Origin: Turicibacter sp.
Lineage (GTDB): Bacteria; Bacillota_I; Bacilli_A; MOL361; Turicibacteraceae
Reading direction: 5' to 3'
Length of the DNA: 53,076 nucleotides
Assembly (NCBI GenBank): GCA_009787345.1
Contig: WRGF01000217.1
Location: 1-53,076 of the forward strand
Both the position numbers and the translations under genes were made by a program. Positions 8,699 to 15,074 of the stretch are shown here, one piece after another (positions within the stretch are counted from its first letter, which is position 1; each line of letters opens with the position of its first letter). The notes under the pieces were generated by a model, which worked only from the letters and a program-made list of their open reading frames with translations, searched no databases and was not told the origin of the DNA.

Positions 8699-9124
8699 AT
8701 GCCTAAAACGCTAGTAGGTATTTTCCTACATGCACTAATTCTATTACTTGGATTTTTTCGTTGCGGAAATAAAGTTACCTTAGAGTTGAATGTAGACTAT
8801 CAATTTGTAGGTATTGTTTTACCAGAAAGTTATTATTCCCAACAAAGTGTATCTTTTCCTATAATTCAAAAACAAATTTTGAAACATAATTTAGAGGTAC
8901 TGACTGAGAAACAGGGTTGGAAACGTGTGGACTTAGGATCAATAGCTAGTCAGGAAAAAGGGTGGATATCTTTTCGTAATAATCTGTTTGATATTCGTTT
9001 GATTGCGGTGGGACCGTCCGAGGAAAGTTCTGCTAACAGCCGTATTTTTCACTTATATTACCAAGAAAAAGAGGGAAATGTTCTCTATATATTAATCAAT
9101 TATGATGTGTTAGTTGTAAATTAA
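8699..9124 (+). CDS. Small membrane-anchored protein, partner of the 7804 product
   Basis: A 141-residue protein with one N-terminal hydrophobic segment (VGIFLHALILLLGFF) and an extracytoplasmic domain of about 115 residues. Start ATG 8699 lies 4 bases after the stop of the upstream gene and has only a weak ribosome site, so translation is probably coupled. The frame is open further upstream (ATG 8639) but that overlaps the previous gene. A cysteine follows the hydrophobic core (FFRCGN), but it is not a good lipobox. The start MPK, the size and the position mirror the 13065 gene after the second secreted protein. A protective (immunity) role is inference from arrangement only. Confidence 0.6.
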   Translation: MPKTLVGIFLHALILLLGFFRCGNKVTLELNVDYQFVGIVLPESYYSQQSVSFPIIQKQILKHNLEVLTEKQGWKRVDLGSIASQEKGWISFRNNLFDIRLIAVGPSEESSANSRIFHLYYQEKEGNVLYILINYDVLVVN

Positions 9125-9136
9125 CCTTTGATTCAT

Positions 9137-9173
9137 AAAAGCCCTTGTAGGAGAAACCTTCAAGGGCTTTTCC
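9137..9173 (+). terminator. Terminator after the first secreted-protein operon
   Basis: AAAAGCCCTTG (9137-9147) pairs with CAAGGGCTTTT (9161-9171). Its right arm and the next bases duplicate 7634-7660. Confidence 0.8.
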
Positions 9174-9223
9174 CATGCCTAAAATGGATAGCCCTTCGCT
9201 ACTATTCCACAAAAAAAAATCCA

Positions 9224-9292
9224 ACGTTCATGCAGCTTTATCACACGTTCACGCAAAACAGGGTATCGCAAACTCCTCCCATCAGGTGAAAT
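9224..9292 (+). promoter_or_regulatory. LytTR-type promoter P2 of the agr operon
   Basis: Direct repeats ACGTTCAT (9224) and ACGTTCAC (9245), 21 bp apart; -35 TATCGC (9264), 17-base spacer, -10 TGAAAT (9287-9292). The second repeat starts 42 bp before the -10. It drives agrBDCA, so activation by AgrA would give the positive feedback known from agr systems. Leader from the predicted start to agrB is about 120 bases. Confidence 0.78.
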
Positions 9293-9419
9293 AGAAATTC
9301 CTAGAATATTGGGGAATGTTTTCGGTAAATGTAAAAATATGTTGTAATTGGATCATCTTTGTTGTAACCCCTCACACTATTCTGGTACAATGGGAAGTAT
9401 CAGGGAGGGAGTGAGGCAT

Positions 9420-10036
9420 TTGTTGTCAATCGAAACAACAGCCCTGGGTCTGGCTGAAAAAATAGCGACCCACAAAGAACTGGACAGGAAAGCATTCCTC
9501 AAAATTAAACTGGGAATCGAAGTGTTCCTCATCAACCTAACGAAAATGACGATTATCTACGGCGTGGCTTTCGGGCTCGGCATCCTCAGGGAAACGTTCA
9601 TCCTAAATCTTGCGTACTTTTTGCTAAGAAGACATTCATACGGACTTCATGCTAAAGCAAGCCTAAATTGCACAATCGTCAGTTTATTGGTTTTCGTAGG
9701 ATTGCCGTACTTTCTTCGTTCATTTGAAGCGGATTATCTAATGACTGTGATAGGGTTCATTCCCGTATTCGTGGGGCTTTACTTATACGCTCCCGCCGAC
9801 ACGGAAAAAAATCCCTTACTGGGGGAAAAACGAGGAAAAAATTAAGGTCAAAAAGCTTAAAGTGGGGGCTTGCCTTAATGGTGGTAGCCCTGGTGCAACC
9901 GAGTTCCGACATCAGGTTTTTAATCTTGCTAGGGGCAGTCGTCCAAATTATCATGATATTACCAATCACATACAAAATTTTAAAGAGGGGGTACAATAAC
10001 TATGAAAACTATCAAAAACTTACTAACCAAACTTAA
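9420..10036 (+). CDS. agrB: AgrB, peptide-processing membrane protease (interrupted by a -1 frameshift)
   Basis: AgrB cleaves and cyclises the AgrD precursor in the membrane. The zero frame from TTG 9420 (GGGAGGG 10 bases upstream; TTG 9423 and GTG 9411 are alternatives) ends at a stop at 9843-9845 after 141 residues. Catalytic His and Cys are present in HAKASLNC, preceded by the usual LRRHSYG, and the family motif YAPADTEKNP is intact. The missing C-terminus is encoded in the -1 frame. From the A6 run at 9836-9841 it reads KKLRSKSLKWG, then two hydrophobic segments (ALMVVALV, FLILLGAVVQIIMILPI), to a stop at 10034-10036. The joined protein would be about 205 residues, close to family length, and would overlap agrD. 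The shift could be sequencing error, mutation, phase variation or programmed slippage (A AAA AAT). Confidence 0.85.
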
Positions 10037-10163
10037 CGGGGGAACCTTCTTGGCACTGGCAACCGCCTTTTTATGGCTAGGGGAACAAGCTATCGGGGCG
10101 CATTGCCAGGGATTTATTTTTGAGTCAGAGATTCCAAAGGAATTACTAGGGGAAGAAAACTAA
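10002..10163 (+). CDS. agrD: AgrD, autoinducing peptide precursor
   Basis: A 53-residue peptide placed between agrB and agrC. It has the three parts of an AgrD: an amphipathic N-terminus (MKTIKNLLTKLNGG, then FLALATAFLWLG), a core with a single cysteine at residue 35 (GAHCQGFIF), and an acidic tail with the conserved PKELL (46-50). By analogy with staphylococcal AgrD, AgrB would cut after the hydrophobic core and form a thiolactone through Cys35. A ring CQGFIF with an N-terminal tail is the likely pheromone; exact ends cannot be read from sequence. AGAGGGGG precedes the ATG. The stop lies 1 base before agrC. Confidence 0.88.
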   Translation: MKTIKNLLTKLNGGTFLALATAFLWLGEQAIGAHCQGFIFESEIPKELLGEEN

Positions 10164-10164
10164 G

Positions 10165-11448
10165 ATGCTGGATTTATGGATGCATTTTAATCAGTTTAGT
10201 TCGATGATTATTACGGTGGCTATTCTATCCAGTGAGAAACTTAAAAAGAGTTTTCTCGCTGGATGGATAATTATTATTACATTCGTTTCGTGGTTTGCAT
10301 ACGAAAACATCAGCCTTAACATGTTACCTGTGCTCGTTTTGCTTCAAGTGGGCATTATTTTATGGGGAACTGAAAAGAAAATTATGAATATTTGCTTGCT
10401 CATATTCTCGACCTTATTGGCAGTAGTGACCAGTTATCTAAGTCAGTTACTATCGCCCACCAGAAATTTTCATATTGTTACGCTCTCGCATACAATGTTG
10501 ATGCTTTTTTTTGCGTACCTTTTTAAAATTTTCCTTAAAGAAAAGCAACTACACGCGATGCTTGAATCTCCCCATTCCAAAATTATCCTAGGATTGCTCT
10601 CTGCTACATTTCTAATTTTCTATGCGGACATTATCATCGGCTCTTACTTGGGGTTTTCGACAGAGGTCCTTTTTGGCAGAGGGATGATTTTAGCCTGTTA
10701 TCTCATCGTCATCTTCATTATCTTCAAGGCATTCACCCAAAGTGTAAAAAAGGAAAAGGATTTAGAGGGCAAGGTTTTGGAAAGTATGCTAAAAGAACAA
10801 TCTTTTGAAATTTTAAAGGAGCAGATTCTCTCGGCAATGAAAACTCACGAACAGACTTTACGAATCCATCATGATATGAAAAATATGTTGCTTGGCTTTG
10901 AAGGCTATTTAAAATCAGGGGATTCCAAGGGAATGAAGGACTATTATTATAGCTCGGTTCTTCCGCAACACGAAAAAATCGACAAGGAGGAACTTTATTT
11001 GCTTCCTCTTGTCCGTCTTGAAAACATTGCAATCCAAGGAATGCTACGGGGGAAATTGGCGGATGCTATGAACTTAGGTGTCGAAGTATCTTTGGAACTG
11101 GAAGATGAAATTCAGGAAATTAGCATGAATCCCATTGATTTAATTCGTGTTTTGGGGATTTTATTGGATAATGCCATTGAAGCGGCTTTAGAAACAAACG
11201 CTCCCGTCATAAAAATGGCTTTCATTAAGGAGGAAAATAGACTTCTGATTGTCGTGCAAAACAACTTTAAAGGGGAAATTCCCTTCGATGAAATGTACCG
11301 ACATGGATTTTCCACGAAAGGGGAAGATAGAGGGATTGGTTTAAGCAACTTAGCAGAAATTTTAGAAGAATCCGAAGGCGTTCAAGTGTACCACGAAGTG
11401 GAAGGGGATTTGTTCGTCCAACATCTAGAGATTATAGGGGGAGATTAA
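10165..11448 (+). CDS. agrC: AgrC-type sensor histidine kinase
   Basis: Receptor kinase for the AgrD-derived peptide. The 427-residue protein has six to seven N-terminal hydrophobic segments (about residues 13-190) forming the sensor, as in AgrC and other HPK10 kinases. A coiled stretch leads to the H-box LRIHHDMKNML (His235/236), and the GHKL ATPase domain follows with N-box LLDNAIEAAL and G-box GIGLSNLAEIL. AGGGGAAG precedes ATG 10165. agrD ends 1 base upstream and agrA starts 1 base downstream, so the genes form one operon with tight coupling. Ligand specificity is inferred from the adjacent agrD. Confidence 0.95.
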   Translation: MLDLWMHFNQFSSMIITVAILSSEKLKKSFLAGWIIIITFVSWFAYENISLNMLPVLVLLQVGIILWGTEKKIMNICLLIFSTLLAVVTSYLSQLLSPTRNFHIVTLSHTMLMLFFAYLFKIFLKEKQLHAMLESPHSKIILGLLSATFLIFYADIIIGSYLGFSTEVLFGRGMILACYLIVIFIIFKAFTQSVKKEKDLEGKVLESMLKEQSFEILKEQILSAMKTHEQTLRIHHDMKNMLLGFEGYLKSGDSKGMKDYYYSSVLPQHEKIDKEELYLLPLVRLENIAIQGMLRGKLADAMNLGVEVSLELEDEIQEISMNPIDLIRVLGILLDNAIEAALETNAPVIKMAFIKEENRLLIVVQNNFKGEIPFDEMYRHGFSTKGEDRGIGLSNLAEILEESEGVQVYHEVEGDLFVQHLEIIGGD

Positions 11449-11449
11449 A

Positions 11450-12193
11450 ATGTCGGAGATAATCATTTGCGAAGATAGCGAAAAAATAAGAAACCGCCTA
11501 CAAATTAGCGTGGAAAAGCACCTTCAGGAGAACAATTACATCATGTCACTGGGCTTAGTGACCCCAAAGCCTCTGGAGGTTTTAGAACATATTGGAAAAA
11601 ACGATGCTAAAAGAATTTATTTTTTGGATGTGGAACTCGGGGCGGACATAAATGGAATTGAACTGGCGAAAAAAATCAGGGAAGTTGATTCAGAAGGAGT
11701 CATCATTTTTGTGACTGCCTACTCCAAATACGCTTCTCTCACCTACAAGTACAAATTAAACGTATGGGACTACATTGAAAAAGAAACCATCGCCTACACA
11801 GCAAAAAAAGTCTGCGAGTGCTTGGATACCCTTCATGAAAAAACTTTGCAGAAGAGTGATGAAGCCGCGAAAATTTTGACTGTCATTTCTAGAAACCGTG
11901 AATATCACCTTAAACACGAGGACATCCTTTACTTTACTTATGATTCGGAATATCGGGAAGTTACGGTTCATCTCCGAAGCCGGCAAAAACTCGGCTTTAA
12001 CGGAAAAATGGATGACCTCGAAAAAATCGGGAGCAATTTTTACCGTACCAATCGAGCCACCATTGTTAATAAAGATCATATCAAGTCCATAGATGGGCGA
12101 AAAGGGCTCTTGCACCTCCTCGGGGATGAGAAGTGCGATATTTCCGTAAGGAAGTTAAAGGTCCTTCGGGATGAAAGGAAAGCAATGGAGTAG
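11450..12193 (+). CDS. agrA: AgrA-type response regulator (receiver + LytTR DNA-binding domain)
   Basis: Response regulator paired with AgrC. Receiver domain residues 1-125: acidic pair in IICEDSEK, phospho-acceptor Asp60 (YFLDVELG), switch threonine in VTAYSKY and lysine near 107. The LytTR domain spans residues 140-247 (ISRNREYHLKHEDILYFTYD, FYRTNRATIVNKDHI). LytTR proteins bind pairs of short direct repeats about two helical turns apart. Exactly such pairs precede agrB and three nearby operons, which makes AgrA their probable activator. AGGGGGAG precedes the ATG. The 3' end of the gene forms part of the terminator stem. Confidence 0.95.
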   Translation: MSEIIICEDSEKIRNRLQISVEKHLQENNYIMSLGLVTPKPLEVLEHIGKNDAKRIYFLDVELGADINGIELAKKIREVDSEGVIIFVTAYSKYASLTYKYKLNVWDYIEKETIAYTAKKVCECLDTLHEKTLQKSDEAAKILTVISRNREYHLKHEDILYFTYDSEYREVTVHLRSRQKLGFNGKMDDLEKIGSNFYRTNRATIVNKDHIKSIDGRKGLLHLLGDEKCDISVRKLKVLRDERKAME

Positions 12194-12217
12194 CTCTTCA
12201 TTGCTTTCCTTTTTTTA
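12174..12217 (+). terminator. Terminator of the agr operon
   Basis: Perfect 14-bp stem (12174-12187 with 12199-12212) followed by T residues. The left arm lies inside the last codons of agrA. Confidence 0.85.
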
Positions 12218-12218
12218 A

Positions 12219-12286
12219 ACGTTCAACCCGAAAAAAAGACGTTCATGCAAAAGGGGATTGCGGTCAAGGTTATCATGAGGTAGAAT
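12219..12286 (+). promoter_or_regulatory. LytTR-type promoter P3
   Basis: Direct repeats ACGTTCAA (12219) and ACGTTCAT (12239), 20 bp apart; -35 TTGCGG (12258), 17-base spacer, -10 TAGAAT (12281-12286). Again 42 bp from the second repeat to the -10. It begins directly at the agr terminator and serves the gene at 12397. Confidence 0.75.
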
Positions 12287-12396
12287 CGGATTACGGAGAG
12301 AGATTCTAATAAAATAGTATACTTTTTCCGAAGTCCATACACTAGTAAGAGATGCTTAGTAGGAAGGGCTTTATTTTAATAATTGGGGGTTACGAA

Positions 12397-13065
12397 ATGA
12401 AAAACGTATCAAGAAAAGTTGCATTGTCATTTTTAGCAGTTTCAGCTTTACAATCATCGGTTACAATTAATCAACCAGTAAAAGTCAGAGCGCATGAACT
12501 GGTTCAAAATCAATCTATGGAGATTTTGAACATCGAAGATTTGAATCAATTCTTTGGTGATGTCATAGACGGTTCCAAGGAAATCACTAAACTCATAGAA
12601 GGGGATAGTATTACATTTATCATTCCAGAAAAAGACTATGGAATAACTAATCGTTGTGCCAGCTGTTTTGACACGACGATAACACAAGTAAGTTCGGCAA
12701 CTTATAGAGAGAAACATTTATCGACACTGGTAACTTCTTCTGTATGGTCAACTGCTTCCAATGCAGTGCGTCCAACGATAACTGCAAGTACTAACGCAAA
12801 TATGTCAGTATCATTTAGAGGGAGCAATGGTACAGGCACAGTTTCAGTAACAGCAACAGCAGGATTTGGGGTAAGTCAGACTTGGACGGCACAGCCTAAT
12901 GTTCCTGGAAATCGTGTTTCTCTGGGGATATTTGGGACTACTGTTACTATTGCACGTCAGAGAATTCGCTTTTATGCAAGAGCAACGGGAAGATTCTCTC
13001 ATTCGGAGTATCGTAATTCTGTCACAATAAATACTCCTTATGTAGGACGCTGGTATCGCCGTTAA
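12397..13065 (+). CDS. Secreted protein of unknown family, agr-island unit 2
   Basis: A 222-residue protein with a signal peptide (MKNVSRKV, then ALSFLAVSALQSSVT; cleavage perhaps after KVRA). After an acidic N-terminal part, a CASC motif (CxxC) lies near residue 86. The rest is rich in Ser, Thr, Val and Arg with glycine runs (RGSNGTGTVSVTATAGFG), likely beta-rich, and the C-terminus is basic (GRWYRR). Start ATG 12397 follows TGGGGG; an upstream in-frame ATG at 12352 would put polar residues before the signal peptide. Its stop codon overlaps the start of the next gene (TAATG). Architecture, promoter and partner gene parallel the 7804 unit, although sequence similarity between the two is weak by eye. 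Function unknown. Confidence 0.7.
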   Translation: MKNVSRKVALSFLAVSALQSSVTINQPVKVRAHELVQNQSMEILNIEDLNQFFGDVIDGSKEITKLIEGDSITFIIPEKDYGITNRCASCFDTTITQVSSATYREKHLSTLVTSSVWSTASNAVRPTITASTNANMSVSFRGSNGTGTVSVTATAGFGVSQTWTAQPNVPGNRVSLGIFGTTVTIARQRIRFYARATGRFSHSEYRNSVTINTPYVGRWYRR

Positions 13066-13469
13066 TGCCTAAAGAGAGAGCCCTCAAAATTACTTCTCTT
13101 TGTATCTTTTTCTCCATTGCGTGTATGTTTGTATTTACCCTCATCAGAGACAACAATGGGCAAATTCCACTTGTTTTAACTAAAGGACAACTCCGCCAAG
13201 GTACCTATATTGCAATTCATGAAAGAGATGCCTGGGATTTAGGTAGCCCATTGGCAATATATTTTTTTCAGGATGAGAATAATGAATTTAGGATTACTGA
13301 TGGTGGCTTAGAAGTAATATTACAAGGGCAGTTGATGCATGTAGGAAATGGTGTATTTAAGATTGTCGAAAACTATGGTTATGTTATAACTACCAGTTCT
13401 GGTATCATCTTAAATTTAGATGTTTTTGAACCCCGTATTTTATATAAGGAATTCTTTTTTGCAAGCTGA
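13065..13469 (+). CDS. Small membrane-anchored protein, partner of the 12397 product
   Basis: A 134-residue protein with an N-terminal hydrophobic segment (ITSLCIFFSIACMFVFTLI, about residues 9-27) and an extracellular domain of about 105 residues, likely beta-rich. The ATG shares one base with the stop of the upstream gene (TAATG), a classical coupling arrangement. MPK start, size and topology match the 8699 gene in the first unit. I do not recognise the family. An immunity or chaperone role toward the secreted partner is inference from the conserved two-gene order. Confidence 0.65.
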   Translation: MPKERALKITSLCIFFSIACMFVFTLIRDNNGQIPLVLTKGQLRQGTYIAIHERDAWDLGSPLAIYFFQDENNEFRITDGGLEVILQGQLMHVGNGVFKIVENYGYVITTSSGIILNLDVFEPRILYKEFFFAS

Positions 13470-13493
13470 ACAAAATTTTAATCTATCTTTTAG

Positions 13494-13537
13494 AAACCGA
13501 TTCTACGAGTTCTGTTTATGGGAGAGTCGGTTTTTTA
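13494..13537 (+). terminator. Terminator after the second secreted-protein operon
   Basis: AAACCGA (13494-13500) pairs with TCGGTTT (13527-13533), followed by a T run. Confidence 0.65.
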
Positions 13538-13569
13538 TGTAAATACCGACTACTATCTATAAAAAATCA

Positions 13570-13638
13570 ACGCCCATAACAGTTTCTTTAACGTTCATGC
13601 AAAGGAGTCTTGAATTGGCTGTGAGAGTAGATTATAAT
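13570..13638 (+). promoter_or_regulatory. LytTR-type promoter P4
   Basis: Direct repeats ACGCCCAT (13570, degenerate) and ACGTTCAT (13591), 21 bp apart; -35 TTGAAT (13610), 17-base spacer, -10 TATAAT (13633-13638). The second repeat starts 42 bp before the -10, as in P1-P3. With the best core promoter and the poorest distal repeat, it may be less AgrA-dependent. Confidence 0.7.
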
Positions 13639-13647
13639 CATCTCACG

Positions 13648-13689
13648 GACAACAGTACATCTGGAATGAATTTCAGATGTACTGTTGTC
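13648..13689 (+). other. 5'-terminal mRNA hairpin in the leader of the SH3 gene
   Basis: A perfect 16-bp stem: 13648-13663 is the reverse complement of 13674-13689, with a 10-base loop. It starts about 3 bases after the predicted transcription start of P4 and has no T run behind it. It is therefore more likely an RNA-stabilising 5' structure than a terminator. The start codon lies 48 bases further on. Confidence 0.7.
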
Positions 13690-13737
13690 TTGCTAAATCT
13701 ATGGTGTAAGTATGCACACAAAAAGGAGAATGAGAGT

Positions 13738-14133
13738 ATGAAGTACACACAAATCGAAGTACCAGTCGCGGTGAAAACTGCACTAAAAATTATTCCTGTT
13801 GCGGGAGTTGCTTTAGGAATTTTTTTCAGCCCAACGTCAGCGGTATCTGCAAATGAAGCCGTACCAACATTAGGTTATGCTCCAATTACCGAATTGAATG
13901 TTCAACTCTTTACTGTCCGCTCAAATAGTACCAATTTCCGTTCTGGACCTGGGACTGGCTATACTGCTTTAGGACAAGTACATGCTGGAACCAGCTTAAG
14001 TTTGGTAAGGCAACAATCTGGTTGGGGGCTTTTCAATATCCAAAGTGGAGCCAATGCAGGTCGTCAAGGTTGGATTCAAATGAATTTAGTGAATGCTGGA
14101 CCAGTTGCCTTTTCAATTGGCAATGCCCAATAG
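13738..14133 (+). CDS. Secreted protein with bacterial SH3 (SH3_3) domain
   Basis: A 131-residue protein with a signal peptide (hydrophobic ALKIIPVAGVALGIFFSP, likely cleavage at AVSANEA, about residue 38). The mature part is a single SH3_3 domain with the typical NFRSGPGTGYTALGQV (about residues 62-77) and GWGLFNI and GWIQM strands. Such domains usually bind cell-wall peptides or support autolysins; no catalytic domain is present. Start ATG 13738 follows AAAGGAG. It is driven by the LytTR-type promoter P4 and carries a 5'-terminal RNA hairpin, so it is a probable member of the agr regulon. A terminator follows. Confidence 0.82.
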   Translation: MKYTQIEVPVAVKTALKIIPVAGVALGIFFSPTSAVSANEAVPTLGYAPITELNVQLFTVRSNSTNFRSGPGTGYTALGQVHAGTSLSLVRQQSGWGLFNIQSGANAGRQGWIQMNLVNAGPVAFSIGNAQ

Positions 14134-14161
14134 TAGTAGAGCAAGAAAGCTAAATTAGCAT

Positions 14162-14193
14162 ACTAAAAAAGGAGCGCTTGCTTCTTTTTTAGT
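14162..14193 (+). terminator. Terminator after the SH3 gene
   Basis: ACTAAAAAAGGAGC pairs with GCTTCTTTTTTAGT around a short loop, with one mismatch. Incomplete termination would let transcripts continue into the lipoprotein gene. Confidence 0.7.
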
Positions 14194-14228
14194 ATTCCAA
14201 GCAAATGATAAGAGGGAGGAAATTGCCT

Positions 14229-15047
14229 ATGAAAACTATGGCACTAGGAATGACTTTATTGCTTTCAACGACACTCGTTGGGTGCTCAAACGAGAGGGAA
14301 AACGTAGGGGAACTAAATACGGAAGTTGAATATGTAGCGGAAAAAACGGCTTACGAGGTAGTTCCTGTTGAAGTGGAGGAAAACGACCTGTCAAATGATT
14401 TACCATTTACTGTTTTTGAAACGTCGTTGAAAGAAGCTATTCTTCAAATGGATGCCGAAATTGCCGACTTATTTCTTGATATGTATACCTTTGACGTACC
14501 TTTTGGGGCGATTTCCATTGACGAAGCGGCTGAAATTGGTGCCCGGTATATTAAAGAAATGCTTGGTTTTGATATTCAAAGTCAATATGTGGCAGTTGCA
14601 TTTTACGACCGTGTAAGCGATAGTGGACAGTATTGGCGGGGGCGGGTTGGCGACTCTGCCGAGGATATTGCCACTTTTCGCCATCGATTTGAGTTTATGG
14701 TGGATGTGTTGACGGGAGAGTGGACGAGTATTCAGCATGTGTGGGATGAATCCGTCACAGCAGGGGTTACCGACTTTTATACGACTTTAACACCAGAGCA
14801 GATTGCCCATTTTACTACCTTGGCAGAGGACTTTGCGAAACGCCATTTCCAAGTAGAAGCCATTGAGGGTATTACCTATTTCGGTGCCGAATCCCGTTGG
14901 ATTGCCCCCATTGAGGACTTGGACAACATCATCCAAGAGTTCGTCGCCCTATTTACGGTGACTTATAACTCCCAAGAAGCTAGCGTAGGGATTGCAGTGG
15001 AAAACGAACAACTTCGTTTTTTTACGCTAGACATGCTAAATGACTAG
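14229..15047 (+). CDS. Predicted lipoprotein of unknown function
   Basis: A 272-residue protein with a lipoprotein signal: MKTMALGMTLLLSTTLVGC, lipobox LVGC with Cys19. It would be anchored to the outer face of the membrane. The mature part is acidic. The central part (SIDEAAEIGARYIKEML, then VDVLTGEWTSIQ) resembles PepSY-like or YpmB-type folds in rhythm, but I cannot assign it. Start ATG 14229 has GGGAGG 9 bases upstream; ATG 14205 would add 8 polar residues. The FtsX-like permease gene starts 27 bases downstream, so the two are probably an operon. The pair follows the agr island but has no LytTR repeats of its own. Confidence 0.75.
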   Translation: MKTMALGMTLLLSTTLVGCSNERENVGELNTEVEYVAEKTAYEVVPVEVEENDLSNDLPFTVFETSLKEAILQMDAEIADLFLDMYTFDVPFGAISIDEAAEIGARYIKEMLGFDIQSQYVAVAFYDRVSDSGQYWRGRVGDSAEDIATFRHRFEFMVDVLTGEWTSIQHVWDESVTAGVTDFYTTLTPEQIAHFTTLAEDFAKRHFQVEAIEGITYFGAESRWIAPIEDLDNIIQEFVALFTVTYNSQEASVGIAVENEQLRFFTLDMLND

Positions 15048-15074
15048 ATTAATAGGAAAGGGGACGGATAGAAG

